Shown: one piece after another, positions 6,289 through 13,121 of the stretch
How positions within the stretch are numbered: the stretch's first letter is position 1
Layout: each line of letters starts with the position of its first letter
DNA from: CAZPHU01 sp964586285
GTDB taxonomy: Bacteria; Fibrobacterota; Chitinivibrionia; Chitinivibrionales; CAYFVL01
Direction: 5' to 3'
Length of the DNA stretch: 13,217 nt
Assembly (NCBI GenBank): GCA_964586285.1
Contig: CAZPHU010000094.1
Coordinates: forward strand, 1-13,217
The notes under the pieces: model-generated
The model's database searches: none
What the model was told of the DNA's origin: nothing
The model's input: the letters and a program-made list of their open reading frames with translations, nothing else
Program-made: the position numbers and the translations under genes

Positions 6289-6319
6289 GGGCGCGTCTAT
6301 GTCAGACGCGTCCTTTCTT
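6289..6319 (+). terminator. Strong rho-independent terminator after the CBM3 gene
   Basis: GGGCGCGTCT (6289-6298) pairs with AGACGCGTCC (6304-6313), ten base pairs including one GU, over the 5-base loop ATGTC, and TTTCTT follows. It ends 60 bases after the stop codon. Confidence 0.8.
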
Positions 6320-6783
6320 GCGAAAAAGGGGTCTATTGAAATAATCGCCGCTTTTTCTATAGCGTTTGAATCCGGTTTGGTCCACCTTCTTTCGCCTCCA
6401 AAAAGGAATCGGCGAAAATTGCCGAAAACGGTTCTATGAATCGAGTATGATTTTGCTATCTCCTGGTAATTGTCAGCCTCGGGATACGGACCGTCCAACT
6501 TGTGGATAAGGGAGGACAGTACCATACCTTACAGATAAATAGAACAATCGTGTTCGCTTCTCCGACTCATCACCTGTTCCTATTGGAAAAATAAAAATAT
6601 TGTGTACACCAGTTTAAAGAAATATATCTAAAGTCGACGCCACTGATGAGAATATTTTATTGCTCAATTTCCCGCAAACTGGTTATTTGTGTGAACTTTT
6701 GACGGGTATGCTTTTTGCAACACACAACCGATGTAAGCCGATTCGCCTCTTAGGGGAATAAAAAATCAGACTGGTGCATCGCT
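6320..6783. other. Gene-free stretch before the hydrolase
   Basis: No convincing gene is seen here. TTTCGCC-TCC (6390-6399) can pair with GGA...GGCGAAA (6405-6417) as an imperfect hairpin. From about 6580 to 6670 the base composition becomes clearly AT-rich, with AAAAATAAAAATATT next to the palindrome GTGTACAC (6602-6609) and a weak promoter-like pair (6600-6628). GTGTG near 6689 and CACAC near 6720 could form a long-range pair. The stretch may hold the hydrolase's control region and a 5' leader of about 150 bases. Confidence 0.5.
6600..6628 (+). promoter_or_regulatory. Weak promoter candidate of the secreted hydrolase
   Basis: TTGTGT (6600-6605) and TATATC (6623-6628) are 17 bases apart and sit below an A-rich tract (6586-6599) that could act as an UP element. 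Both boxes match poorly, so this is tentative. Confidence 0.25.
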
Positions 6784-7884
6784 ATGTTTAACAATTACTC
6801 TAAAAAGTCCGCCTTGTTTTATAAGCTCTTGTGTACCGTTTTCCATGCGAGTTTTCTTTTCTTATTGGTGAATTTGTACGCTCGCTCTTTTGCCGCCGGC
6901 GATCAGCTTCATCTGCTTGTGGAAGAAAAATACAAAACTTTCTACAAGATTGCCCGTTCTGCAATCATGAGTTTGCCGAAGCCAAAAGCCTGGGAACGGG
7001 CGGTTCCTCAGGTGCAGAGAATAACCATAAACTCCTCCTCCGATACGACATCGCAGCCGGCGCTATTTTTTGATTCCGGATCGGACAAAAAGAAGCCGCT
7101 TCTTTTAGTGCTTCACAGCTGGAAAGCAGATTATCAACAGCAGTTCAGTATTCCGTACGGAGTGTGGGCGGTAAAAAATGACTGGGTGTTTATTCATCCG
7201 GACTATCGCGGCGAGTTCAAAAGCCCTCAGGCCACTGCATCGGAGTATGCTGTGCGTGATGTTTTGGATGCCGTGGAGTATGCGCGCAAAAACGCTAACG
7301 TGGATGATAAGCGGATATACATTGCGGGGTTTTCCGGCGGGGGAATGATGACTCTGATCATGGTGGGCAGGTATCCGCAAATATGGGCGGGGGCGGTTGC
7401 CTGGGTGCCGGTTTACGATCTGGTGCAATGGTTTTCTACGACAAAAGGAGCCGTTCACGACTATTCCGGATACATCAAAAAATCCTGTGGGGGAGAGCCG
7501 GTCGGGGAAACGGAGGCAAAAGAAGAGTGTCTCAGGAGAAGTCCCAGCAGTTATTTGAAAAATGCCGCCAAAAAGAAAGTAAATGTCTATATAGCCACCG
7601 GCATTAAGGACAATTTCGTTCCTCCCAGTCATTCTTTTCAGGCATTTAACGACCTTGCCTCCCCAGGCGATAGGGTATCGGTCGAGGACATGAATTTCAT
7701 TGACAAGCACAACAGGCTTCCCGATCACATGAACGGCACCTACCACGACAGCCTCTACACTGACGCGGGAGTTAACCTAATCTGGGAGAAGAGTTCAAGG
7801 AATGTTGTCTTAAAAGTACATGACAGTAAGCACGAGGTCATATATAATGCGGGGCTGCTTTGGCTCAGCCGACAGAGAAGGTAA
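6784..7884 (+). CDS. Secreted alpha/beta hydrolase (S9 peptidase/esterase type)
   Basis: This encodes a 366-residue protein. Residues 1-38 form a long signal peptide with a hydrophobic core at about 19-33 and cleavage after SFAA. Residues about 100-362 are an alpha/beta hydrolase fold: strand PLLLVLHSW (105-113), strand WVFIHPDYRG (134-143), a helix with V-R-D-V-L-D (157-162), and the nucleophile elbow GFSGGG with Ser184. The likely acid is Asp276 in TGIKDNFVP, and His350 in DSKHEV is the likely base. The pattern fits prolyl-oligopeptidase-like or PHB-depolymerase/feruloyl-esterase-like secreted esterases; the substrate cannot be told. Cys235 and Cys249 could form a disulfide. No good ribosome binding site precedes the ATG (the nearest purine run, AGGGGA, is about 25 bases away), but the signal peptide requires this start. 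Located after the CBM3 gene but separated by a terminator. Confidence 0.88.
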   Translation: MFNNYSKKSALFYKLLCTVFHASFLFLLVNLYARSFAAGDQLHLLVEEKYKTFYKIARSAIMSLPKPKAWERAVPQVQRITINSSSDTTSQPALFFDSGSDKKKPLLLVLHSWKADYQQQFSIPYGVWAVKNDWVFIHPDYRGEFKSPQATASEYAVRDVLDAVEYARKNANVDDKRIYIAGFSGGGMMTLIMVGRYPQIWAGAVAWVPVYDLVQWFSTTKGAVHDYSGYIKKSCGGEPVGETEAKEECLRRSPSSYLKNAAKKKVNVYIATGIKDNFVPPSHSFQAFNDLASPGDRVSVEDMNFIDKHNRLPDHMNGTYHDSLYTDAGVNLIWEKSSRNVVLKVHDSKHEVIYNAGLLWLSRQRR

Positions 7885-7978
7885 TCAGTATATACAATCA
7901 ACGATAACACGCCCGATACGAAGCGAAAAAGGTAGCATACTCTTGTGCACAGTCAACCGGCAAGGCAAGACCCCGTAA

Positions 7979-7999
7979 GGACGGGCCTTGTGCCCGTCC
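7979..7999. repeat. Perfect GC-rich hairpin
   Basis: GGACGGGC (7979-7986) and GCCCGTCC (7992-7999) form a perfect 8-base-pair stem over CTTGT. Outer arms GGCAAGGC and GCCTTGGC extend it imperfectly. There is no T tract, so it is not an evident terminator. It leads straight into the tandem repeat that follows. Confidence 0.7.
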
Positions 8000-8111
8000 G
8001 CCTTGGCATACCGTCCGCCTGGGCATACCGTCCGCCTGGGCAGTGCCGTCCGCCTGGGCAGTGCCGTCCGCCTGGGCATGCCGTCCGCCGGGGCCGTGCC
8101 CGTCCGCCTGG
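7994..8111 (+). repeat. GC-rich tandem repeat, 17-19 base unit
   Basis: Seven units start at about 7994, 8011, 8028, 8046, 8064, 8081 and 8100. Each opens CCGTCCGCC, nearly always followed by TGGGCA and a short variable end (TA, GTG or TG). The last unit is partial and runs into the 55-base sequence beside the gap. Unit length varies and there are no unique spacers, so this is not a CRISPR array. The repeat makes open frames in several registers that should not be taken as genes. Confidence 0.85.
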
Positions 8112-8112
8112 T

Positions 8113-8167
8113 CTTGTTACACTGGTCTTGTTTGCGTCCCCGACAGTGGCGTTTGTTCACCTCGTCG
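8113..8167 (+). repeat. 55-base sequence, left of gap
   Basis: This is identical to 8268-8322 on the other side of the N run. It directly abuts the gap. Internally, CTGGTCTTGTT occurs at 8108-8118 and again at 8122-8132, a 14-base period. Confidence 0.85.
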
Positions 8168-8267
8168 NNNNNNNNNNNNNNNNNNNNNNNNNNNNNNNNN
8201 NNNNNNNNNNNNNNNNNNNNNNNNNNNNNNNNNNNNNNNNNNNNNNNNNNNNNNNNNNNNNNNNNNN
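8168..8267. other. Assembly gap of exactly 100 N
   Basis: There are one hundred undetermined bases, a conventional placeholder for a scaffold join of unknown size. Real sequence may be absent here, longer, or overlapping, given the identical 55-base flanks. Confidence 0.97.
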
Positions 8268-8322
8268 CTTGTTACACTGGTCTTGTTTGCGTCCCCGACA
8301 GTGGCGTTTGTTCACCTCGTCG
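8268..8322 (+). repeat. 55-base sequence, right of gap
   Basis: This is an exact copy of 8113-8167, starting at the first base after the gap. It ends 19 bases before the stop codon of the nitroreductase gene. Confidence 0.85.
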
Positions 8323-8341
8323 TTTACTATCGACTTACAAC

Positions 8342-9145
8342 CTATTTCTTCATATCGATTACGGTGGCGACGTAGGAGAGGCCTGAATGTTTGATCATCG
8401 GTTCTTTTTCTATGGTGATCGTTCGCTTGAAGTAGTTTGCGGCTTCGGAGATATGGCAAAGAGCGATGCCTGCATCCACGTAGTTTATGTCCTCCAGAAG
8501 CTTTCGGGAAATAAACGAACCGGCCTGTTTTATGAATACATAAAGCGGTCTTCCGTCGCACAGAAAACGCCACGGCTGGAGGTTGAGCGCCGATGGTGCT
8601 ATGCGGGCGGTCTCCAGAAGCGGCTGCCAGAACTGATCGATTCTCCCGTCGGTCATCAACTGCTTCAGAGGTTTGCGGCTTATACGAGTGATATCGGTGC
8701 GAAGGTAATCGTCCTGCTTGACCGGATAGCCGAAGGCAATCAGGGCGGCAAGTTCGTATCCCTGTTCGGTATCCACTATGTTGTGAATCTCACGATCCTT
8801 GACCAGGCCTCCAAGCCAGCAGGTGGCAAGACCCCGGGCGGTCATGTTTATGATAAGATGCTCGCCGGCAAACCCCGCATTCTCACGCATCCCCGGAAGC
8901 GCCTTTCCCGACAGTACAAGGTAATGGGGTGCCATGTTTTTGCCCAGATTGCCGATAAATCCACGCAGCGCCCGGTGAATCTTATCACCCGCCTCGATAA
9001 GCTCGATCTTTAGACCGGCGGCCGGAAAGACCAGCGGTACCGTTTCGATTTCGGTGCGGATATCATCCAGAATCTTCTCTTCAACCGGCCGTGAAACATA
9101 TTTACGGGTTGATTTTCGGTGCAGCAGTGCGTCAAAGCGATCCAT
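8342..9145 (-). CDS. Nitroreductase-family protein (TM1586-like)
   Basis: This encodes a 267-residue cytoplasmic protein with no signal peptide. The FMN-contact motif RKSTRKY lies at residues 10-16. The central GFAGEHLIINMTARGLATCW (91-110) is the characteristic helix of nitroreductases, followed by the LIAFGYP strand (135-141). A second nitroreductase-like segment, APSALNLQPWRF (183-194), lies in the C-terminal half, as expected for the TM1586-type family in which the two halves of the fold are fused in one chain. It probably binds FMN and reduces nitro, quinone or similar compounds with NAD(P)H; the natural substrate is unknown. GGAGGA (minus strand, 9151-9156) five bases before the ATG is the best ribosome binding site in the window. 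It is transcribed toward the gap. Confidence 0.9.
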   Translation of the reverse strand: MDRFDALLHRKSTRKYVSRPVEEKILDDIRTEIETVPLVFPAAGLKIELIEAGDKIHRALRGFIGNLGKNMAPHYLVLSGKALPGMRENAGFAGEHLIINMTARGLATCWLGGLVKDREIHNIVDTEQGYELAALIAFGYPVKQDDYLRTDITRISRKPLKQLMTDGRIDQFWQPLLETARIAPSALNLQPWRFLCDGRPLYVFIKQAGSFISRKLLEDINYVDAGIALCHISEAANYFKRTITIEKEPMIKHSGLSYVATVIDMKK

Positions 9146-9520
9146 ACAACTCCTCCAGAATGACCCCTTAATTTAAATGATCGCGAGTCATCGTGTGTGC
9201 TAAAAGCACAAATCATTCCATAAATTTTTCAAACAGGAAACGAGAATGATGCCAAGGACATGGATTCGTACGGATTTACTCCGTGTTAAGCTTTCCGAAA
9301 CGATTTCGTATGTGTATGAATAATCGGTATTATTTTTTTGGGATCAAGCGGGTTTTAGATACTCTTGGTCCGGCGTCGGCACAAAGCTTTTCATCCCTTC
9401 ACACCATCAATCGGATATTAACGACATCTTTGGGTATATATTTTGCTCAGCATTTTAGACGGTCTAAAACCGGTATCTTTGCGGCTTGTTTTATTTAACT
9501 CCCGTGTTTCGGACGCTTTT
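9146..9520. other. Divergent intergenic region with operator-like palindrome
   Basis: This lies between the divergent nitroreductase and acyltransferase genes. It holds a small hairpin (TGTGC 9196-9200 with GCACA 9206-9210), the motif AAACAGGAAACG (9231-9242) shared with the terminal repeat family, and the 17-base inverted repeat at 9453-9469. No convincing gene is seen; a 71-codon frame beginning with GTG at 9283 has no ribosome binding site or recognisable features. Confidence 0.5.
9453..9469. promoter_or_regulatory. 17-base inverted repeat, possible operator
   Basis: TTTTAGAC and GTCTAAAA form a perfect 8-base inverted repeat around a single G. It lies 51 bases before the acyltransferase ATG, just after a TATATATTTT tract (9435-9444). 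A half-site-like GGTTTTAGA occurs in the opposite sense at 9351-9359. Confidence 0.4.
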
Positions 9521-10600
9521 ATGAATTCCAATGCGCGCCGCCCACGTATACTGTGGGCCGATTTCCTGAAGATAGGTGCCATGTATGCGGTTGTTCTTAT
9601 TCACAGCGCGGCTCCGCTTCTTATCGCATACAACCGGCAGGGGCCCAGGGTTTGGTGGGTGGGGAATCTGTATGATTCGCTGGCACGATGGTGTATTCCG
9701 GTTTTTTTCATGCTAAGCGGGGCTTTTCTGATTGGAAAGGCGCAGCGGGTGGGGCCGGGGCCGTTTCTTGCCAGACGGCTGCAGAGAATCGGCATCCCCT
9801 TTCTGATCTGGAGCGCGGTTTATTTCGTCTGGAACATCCAGATGAACAACCACGACCTGTCATACGGCTCGTTTCTGGTGACAATCATCAGGGAGCCGGC
9901 TTACTATCATCTCTGGTATCTTTACGTACTGATGGGAGTTTATTTATTCGCGCCGCTGTTAAGCGTGTATCTTCAGTCGGCCAGTAAGAGAAATGTCACC
10001 TATTTCATCATTCTGTGGGTGATATTCGGATCGGTGCTGCCGACGGTTGAGGCGTATTTTGACTTTCCCTTGTTCATGATTTCGACCGCTCCGTATTCGC
10101 TTTTCCGGTATCTGGGTTTCTTTCTGATCGGATATCTGATGCGTAATTCTTCCTGTTCGCGAGGTTGGCTTACCCTGTATGCGCTTGTTTTTCTGGCGGG
10201 GCTTTTGGTGACGATCGCCGGCACCTGGTGGTTGACCGTAGTGAAAGGGGGTGGGGAGTTTAGCGGTGTCTTCTATGAGTACTACAGTCCAAACGTGCTG
10301 ATCATGTCGGTGTCCTTATTCATAATAATAAAAAGTCTCCGTCTTCCCTCCGGGGTATATGTGCCCAATCCTGTGGCGGGTACAATATCCTTTGTCGCGG
10401 GCTGTGTTCCCGGGATTTATTTGGTTCATGCGCTGGTCATCGCCCTTTTGCAGCAGGAGTTTGGGGGATTTAGAATCGATCAGTACACATACGGCGCGGT
10501 CTTAGGCGTGCCTCTTTTCGCATTGATCGTGTTTGGTATTTCCCTGGTCTTCGTCGGATTCATCCGTCTGATTCCGCTGCTGAGACGAATCGTGCCATGA
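9521..10600 (+). CDS. Acyltransferase-3 family membrane protein (WecH/OatB-like)
   Basis: This encodes a 359-residue protein with about ten membrane segments. The opening RILWADFLKIGAMYAVVLIH, with His28, carries the acyltransferase-3 signature, in which the His in the first membrane helix is essential. The following VFFMLSGAFLIGK (residues 61-73) and the HLWYLYVLMGVYLFAPLL segment near 130-147 are typical of the family. Members move acetyl or other acyl groups onto sugars of surface polysaccharides, lipopolysaccharide or lipids at the inner membrane. The acceptor cannot be inferred because no polysaccharide synthesis cluster is adjacent. The ATG at 9521 is chosen because it opens directly with the family's start; the upstream in-frame TTG would add 26 residues unlike the family and overlap the 9453-9469 palindrome. 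The ribosome binding site is weak (GGAC). Confidence 0.92.
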   Translation: MNSNARRPRILWADFLKIGAMYAVVLIHSAAPLLIAYNRQGPRVWWVGNLYDSLARWCIPVFFMLSGAFLIGKAQRVGPGPFLARRLQRIGIPFLIWSAVYFVWNIQMNNHDLSYGSFLVTIIREPAYYHLWYLYVLMGVYLFAPLLSVYLQSASKRNVTYFIILWVIFGSVLPTVEAYFDFPLFMISTAPYSLFRYLGFFLIGYLMRNSSCSRGWLTLYALVFLAGLLVTIAGTWWLTVVKGGGEFSGVFYEYYSPNVLIMSVSLFIIIKSLRLPSGVYVPNPVAGTISFVAGCVPGIYLVHALVIALLQQEFGGFRIDQYTYGAVLGVPLFALIVFGISLVFVGFIRLIPLLRRIVP

Positions 10601-10901
10601 ATGGAATTGCCCGATATTACGCACGGCCGTGCGTCACAACAAACGGCACGGCATACCCCGGATGGTGCGGCCCACCCCAAAAACGGTGCGGTACCGGGTA
10701 TGTGCATAACCCCCGCATTGTTCACGGTAGTTCCCCTGTGGGGACGCACGGCTGTCCCTACAAACGGCACGGCCCACCGCAATTGACCGTTTTTGTTAAT
10801 AATCCGCCACAAACCCATTACCGCCGCAATAAGAAACCACATCAAAACGAATGACCTATTAATCGTATAACTTTGCCAACCGAGTAACCGAGAGACCCAA
10901 C
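10601..10901. repeat. GC-rich mosaic of short repeats
   Basis: A perfect 16-base palindrome, ACGCACGGCCGTGCGT (10619-10634), is followed by AAACGGCACGGC at 10641-10652 and again at 10762-10773, with a variant AAACGGTGCGGT at 10681-10692. GTTCCCC-TGT-GGGGAC (about 10730-10746) and GGGAC...GTCCC (10741-10758) form alternative hairpins. Open frames through the stretch are repeat-derived. From about 10790 it becomes AT-richer; TATAAC at 10866-10871 could be a -10 box for the next gene, but no -35 partner is seen. Confidence 0.6.
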
Positions 10902-11588
10902 ATGATTTCTTCATCTCTAATTAAACGATTAATGCTGCCGCTGTTTCTGTTTGCGGCCCTTCCCCTCAAAGCCGAGTATCTTCATATCCCGTTGGAAAAG
11001 CGCATAATCGAGCAGGGGCTGGTGGATGTGCAGACTCTGGACTCGACTATCAGGGTGGAATTGAAATACGCCGACACCTCCAATTTCATGAAAGCAAACG
11101 TCTATGGGGATTTGCGAAAATGTTACCTGCAGCCCCAAGCGGCCCAGAAACTTGCCGCCGCAAGCGCCTATCTTCGAAAACATCACCCGGATCTTCGGCT
11201 GCTGGTGGTGGACGGGCTTCGTCCCCGGCATGTCTCACAGCGAATGTGGGACACCGTCTACGGCACCCCCATGCAGCGATACGTAGCAAATCCCAGATGG
11301 GGATCGATGCACAATTACGGCTGCGCGGTGGATCTGACTCTGGTCGATACAACCGGAAGGCGCCTGGATATGGGCACACCGATCGATCACTTTGGCCCCC
11401 TGGCTCAGCCCGCGCTGGAAAAGAAGTTTCTTGAAAGTAAAAAGATCACCTCTGAGCAGGTTGCCAATCGCGCCATTCTGCGAAAAACAATGAAAGCGGC
11501 GGGATTTCATCCCATCGCCATCGAATGGTGGCATTTCAATGCCTTCGAAAAGGACTATATCCGAAAGCACTATAAGATCATCGAATAA
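10902..11588 (+). CDS. Secreted M15 D-Ala-D-Ala dipeptidase (VanX/DdpX family)
   Basis: This encodes a 228-residue protein. Residues 1-24 form a signal peptide (LIKRLMLPLFLFAALPLKA, cleavage before EYL). The rest is a full-length VanX-type zinc peptidase: DGLRPRH at 104-110 with the transition-state Arg (Arg107), SMHNYGCAVDLTL at 135-147 with zinc ligands His137 and Asp144, and EWWHF at 208-212 with catalytic Glu208 and zinc ligand His211. The family hydrolyses the dipeptide D-Ala-D-Ala. VanX itself is cytoplasmic, whereas the signal peptide here points to the periplasm, as for the Salmonella homologue PcgL, so a peptidoglycan-turnover or nutrient role is more likely than vancomycin resistance. 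No vanH, vanA or vanRS genes are nearby. The M23 endopeptidase gene follows 173 bases downstream. Ribosome binding site GAGAG is modest. Confidence 0.94.
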   Translation: MISSSLIKRLMLPLFLFAALPLKAEYLHIPLEKRIIEQGLVDVQTLDSTIRVELKYADTSNFMKANVYGDLRKCYLQPQAAQKLAAASAYLRKHHPDLRLLVVDGLRPRHVSQRMWDTVYGTPMQRYVANPRWGSMHNYGCAVDLTLVDTTGRRLDMGTPIDHFGPLAQPALEKKFLESKKITSEQVANRAILRKTMKAAGFHPIAIEWWHFNAFEKDYIRKHYKIIE

Positions 11589-11761
11589 AAAAAGGGTTGT
11601 GCTTCAGGCTGGACATTTATTTGTTTGTAGAACAGTGTTGGGGATAGTAAAACGATTGTATTTTGACTCAAACGGCCCGGGGATGAAAAAACGGACCGAC
11701 AAGGAGTGTGATTTTACGATTCCTGCAATAATTTTAACCGCTTACTTACGGGCTGATATTA

Positions 11762-13120
11762 ATGAGATATAAGAGTTCCTACCGTCGCAAAAGAGTCCGT
11801 CCGATAAAACTTTTCTTCGTATCCTCTCTGGCGGTGGCCGCCTTTTTCTTTTTCGTCCAGGCGATGAGTTCTTCTCCAAAAGAGCATAACCTGCTCAAGA
11901 TCGAAGATGTGCAGGGGCGTCTGGATTCTTTAAAAGAGCAGATCGCCTTGGAGGAGAAGAAGATCGCCCAAATCAAATATGAGAGATACAACCGTGAGGG
12001 AATGATCCGTGCGGGGCAGGGTATATTCCAGGCGCTTGGAGATCTTGGAGTACCGCAGCCGGTGTCTCTGAAGCTTGTCAACGCGCTAAGCGATTCGGTG
12101 GAGCTTATAAACATGGTTGCAGGAGAGCGGGTCGGAGTCGAGCTTGACCCCCAGGATACCTCCAGAGTCCTTGGTTTCTCCTACTCCCCAAACCCGGCCG
12201 TGGTTCACAGGCTTGTCTATGTGGACGGTATCTATGCCTACAAACGGGTGGAGCGGCCAACCACCATACGCCACAGCCTGATCGAGGGGGTTATCGAATC
12301 GGGCTCATCCCTGGATCAGACTCTTCGCGAGAAGGGCATTTCCCCGTCCATGGTTGGGGTGGTCAACGGTGTGCTTCTGTGCAAGGTTTCTTTCCGTACC
12401 GATGCTCGCGAGGGTGACCGGTTCAAGGTACTTTTGCGCGAGCGTTTCTTTCAGGACTCGATTCGTATAGATGGTCAGGTGCTTTACACCTGCTATGACG
12501 GTGTTCGGGCGGGATTTCACGAGGCGTTTAGATATGATGACGGTGATCCCCAATCCTCTTATACGGCACATTATTCCGAAACCGGCGAAGCACTTATCCA
12601 CTCGGGTCTGCGTTATCCGCTGGATCGGCTTCACATAAGCTCCTCTTACGGAATGCGAATCCATCCGGTGTCGGGAATTCGCAAGATGCATTGGGGTGTG
12701 GATTATCGCGCCCCGATCGGAACGCCGATTTACGCTGTGGCTCCTGGAGTGGTGGTTCAGTCGGCCTACAACAAAAGCAACGGCCATTACGTCGCGATTC
12801 GCCATCCCGACCGCTACATATCCTACTATCTGCATCTGCACAGACGCTCTGTGTCAAGAGGCAATGTGGTTCGCGCGGGTCAGATCATTGGCCGGGTAGG
12901 GAACACCGGCATATCGACCGGCCCTCATCTGCATTTTGGTTTCAAGCAGCCTAACGGTAGATGGATGAACCCGCTTCGCAAGCGCATGATAGCCACTCCC
13001 AAGCTAAAAGGGGAGAGGCTGGCCCGGTTGACCACGCAGGCAAAAGAGATAAGATCGCTTCTGGACAGCCTTCAAACAAACTCCCCCCCAACCTCCCCGT
13101 TGGCTAAGGTGGAGGAATAG
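11762..13120 (+). CDS. M23 peptidoglycan endopeptidase (MepM/YebA-like)
   Basis: This encodes a 452-residue protein. Residues 1-16 are strongly basic and cytoplasmic; 17-34 are a membrane anchor or uncleaved signal; 47-78 are a probable coiled coil. Residues about 80-165 resemble the N-terminal regulatory domain of MepM/Csd3 proteins; 168-275 resemble their second domain, including the typical VSFRTDAREGDRFKVL. Residues 284-405 are the LytM/M23 zinc domain: HWGVD (His310, Asp314), YLHLH (His358, His360) and GPHLH (His389, His391). It should cut peptide cross-links in peptidoglycan during growth. All active-site residues are present. No clear ribosome binding site precedes the ATG. The last 12 residues (SPPTSPLAKVEE) and the stop are encoded by a copy of the palindromic repeat (13080-13117), an unusual tail not expected in the family. 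Confidence 0.94.
   Translation: MRYKSSYRRKRVRPIKLFFVSSLAVAAFFFFVQAMSSSPKEHNLLKIEDVQGRLDSLKEQIALEEKKIAQIKYERYNREGMIRAGQGIFQALGDLGVPQPVSLKLVNALSDSVELINMVAGERVGVELDPQDTSRVLGFSYSPNPAVVHRLVYVDGIYAYKRVERPTTIRHSLIEGVIESGSSLDQTLREKGISPSMVGVVNGVLLCKVSFRTDAREGDRFKVLLRERFFQDSIRIDGQVLYTCYDGVRAGFHEAFRYDDGDPQSSYTAHYSETGEALIHSGLRYPLDRLHISSSYGMRIHPVSGIRKMHWGVDYRAPIGTPIYAVAPGVVVQSAYNKSNGHYVAIRHPDRYISYYLHLHRRSVSRGNVVRAGQIIGRVGNTGISTGPHLHFGFKQPNGRWMNPLRKRMIATPKLKGERLARLTTQAKEIRSLLDSLQTNSPPTSPLAKVEE
13080..13117 (+). repeat. Degenerate repeat copy inside the 3' end of the M23 gene
   Basis: This aligns with copy 1: a C run, then AACCTCCCCGTTGGCTAAGG and GGAGG, forming an imperfect hairpin (CCTCC 13092-13096 with GGAGG 13111-13115). 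The AACGCACC and TAACGCGTT ends are missing. It is read in frame to give the last residues of the M23 protein. Confidence 0.6.
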
Positions 13121-13121
13121 A

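Noticed and set aside
6223..6525. Minus-strand frame of 100 codons
   Set aside because: It runs antisense through the end of the CBM3 gene and its terminator, with no start signals.
7994..8111. CRISPR array
   Set aside because: Units of 17-19 bases follow each other with no unique spacers, and no cas gene is present.
7945..8394. Pro/Arg/Gly-rich frames across the tandem array and gap
   Set aside because: They are produced by the repeat in several registers and span 100 undetermined bases.
9283..9498. Plus-strand frame of 71 codons before the acyltransferase
   Set aside because: It has a GTG start without a ribosome site, spans the operator-like palindrome and shows no domain.
10597..10854. 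Frame overlapping the acyltransferase stop in an ATGA arrangement
   Set aside because: The overlap looks like translational coupling, but the encoded protein is made from the short CG-rich repeats and has no credible composition.
10902..11588. Vancomycin resistance locus
   Set aside because: Only the VanX-like gene is present, it is exported, and no vanH, ligase or two-component genes accompany it.
12305..12841. Minus-strand frame of 178 codons
   Set aside because: It is antisense to the M23 catalytic region, whose zinc ligands are all intact on the plus strand.
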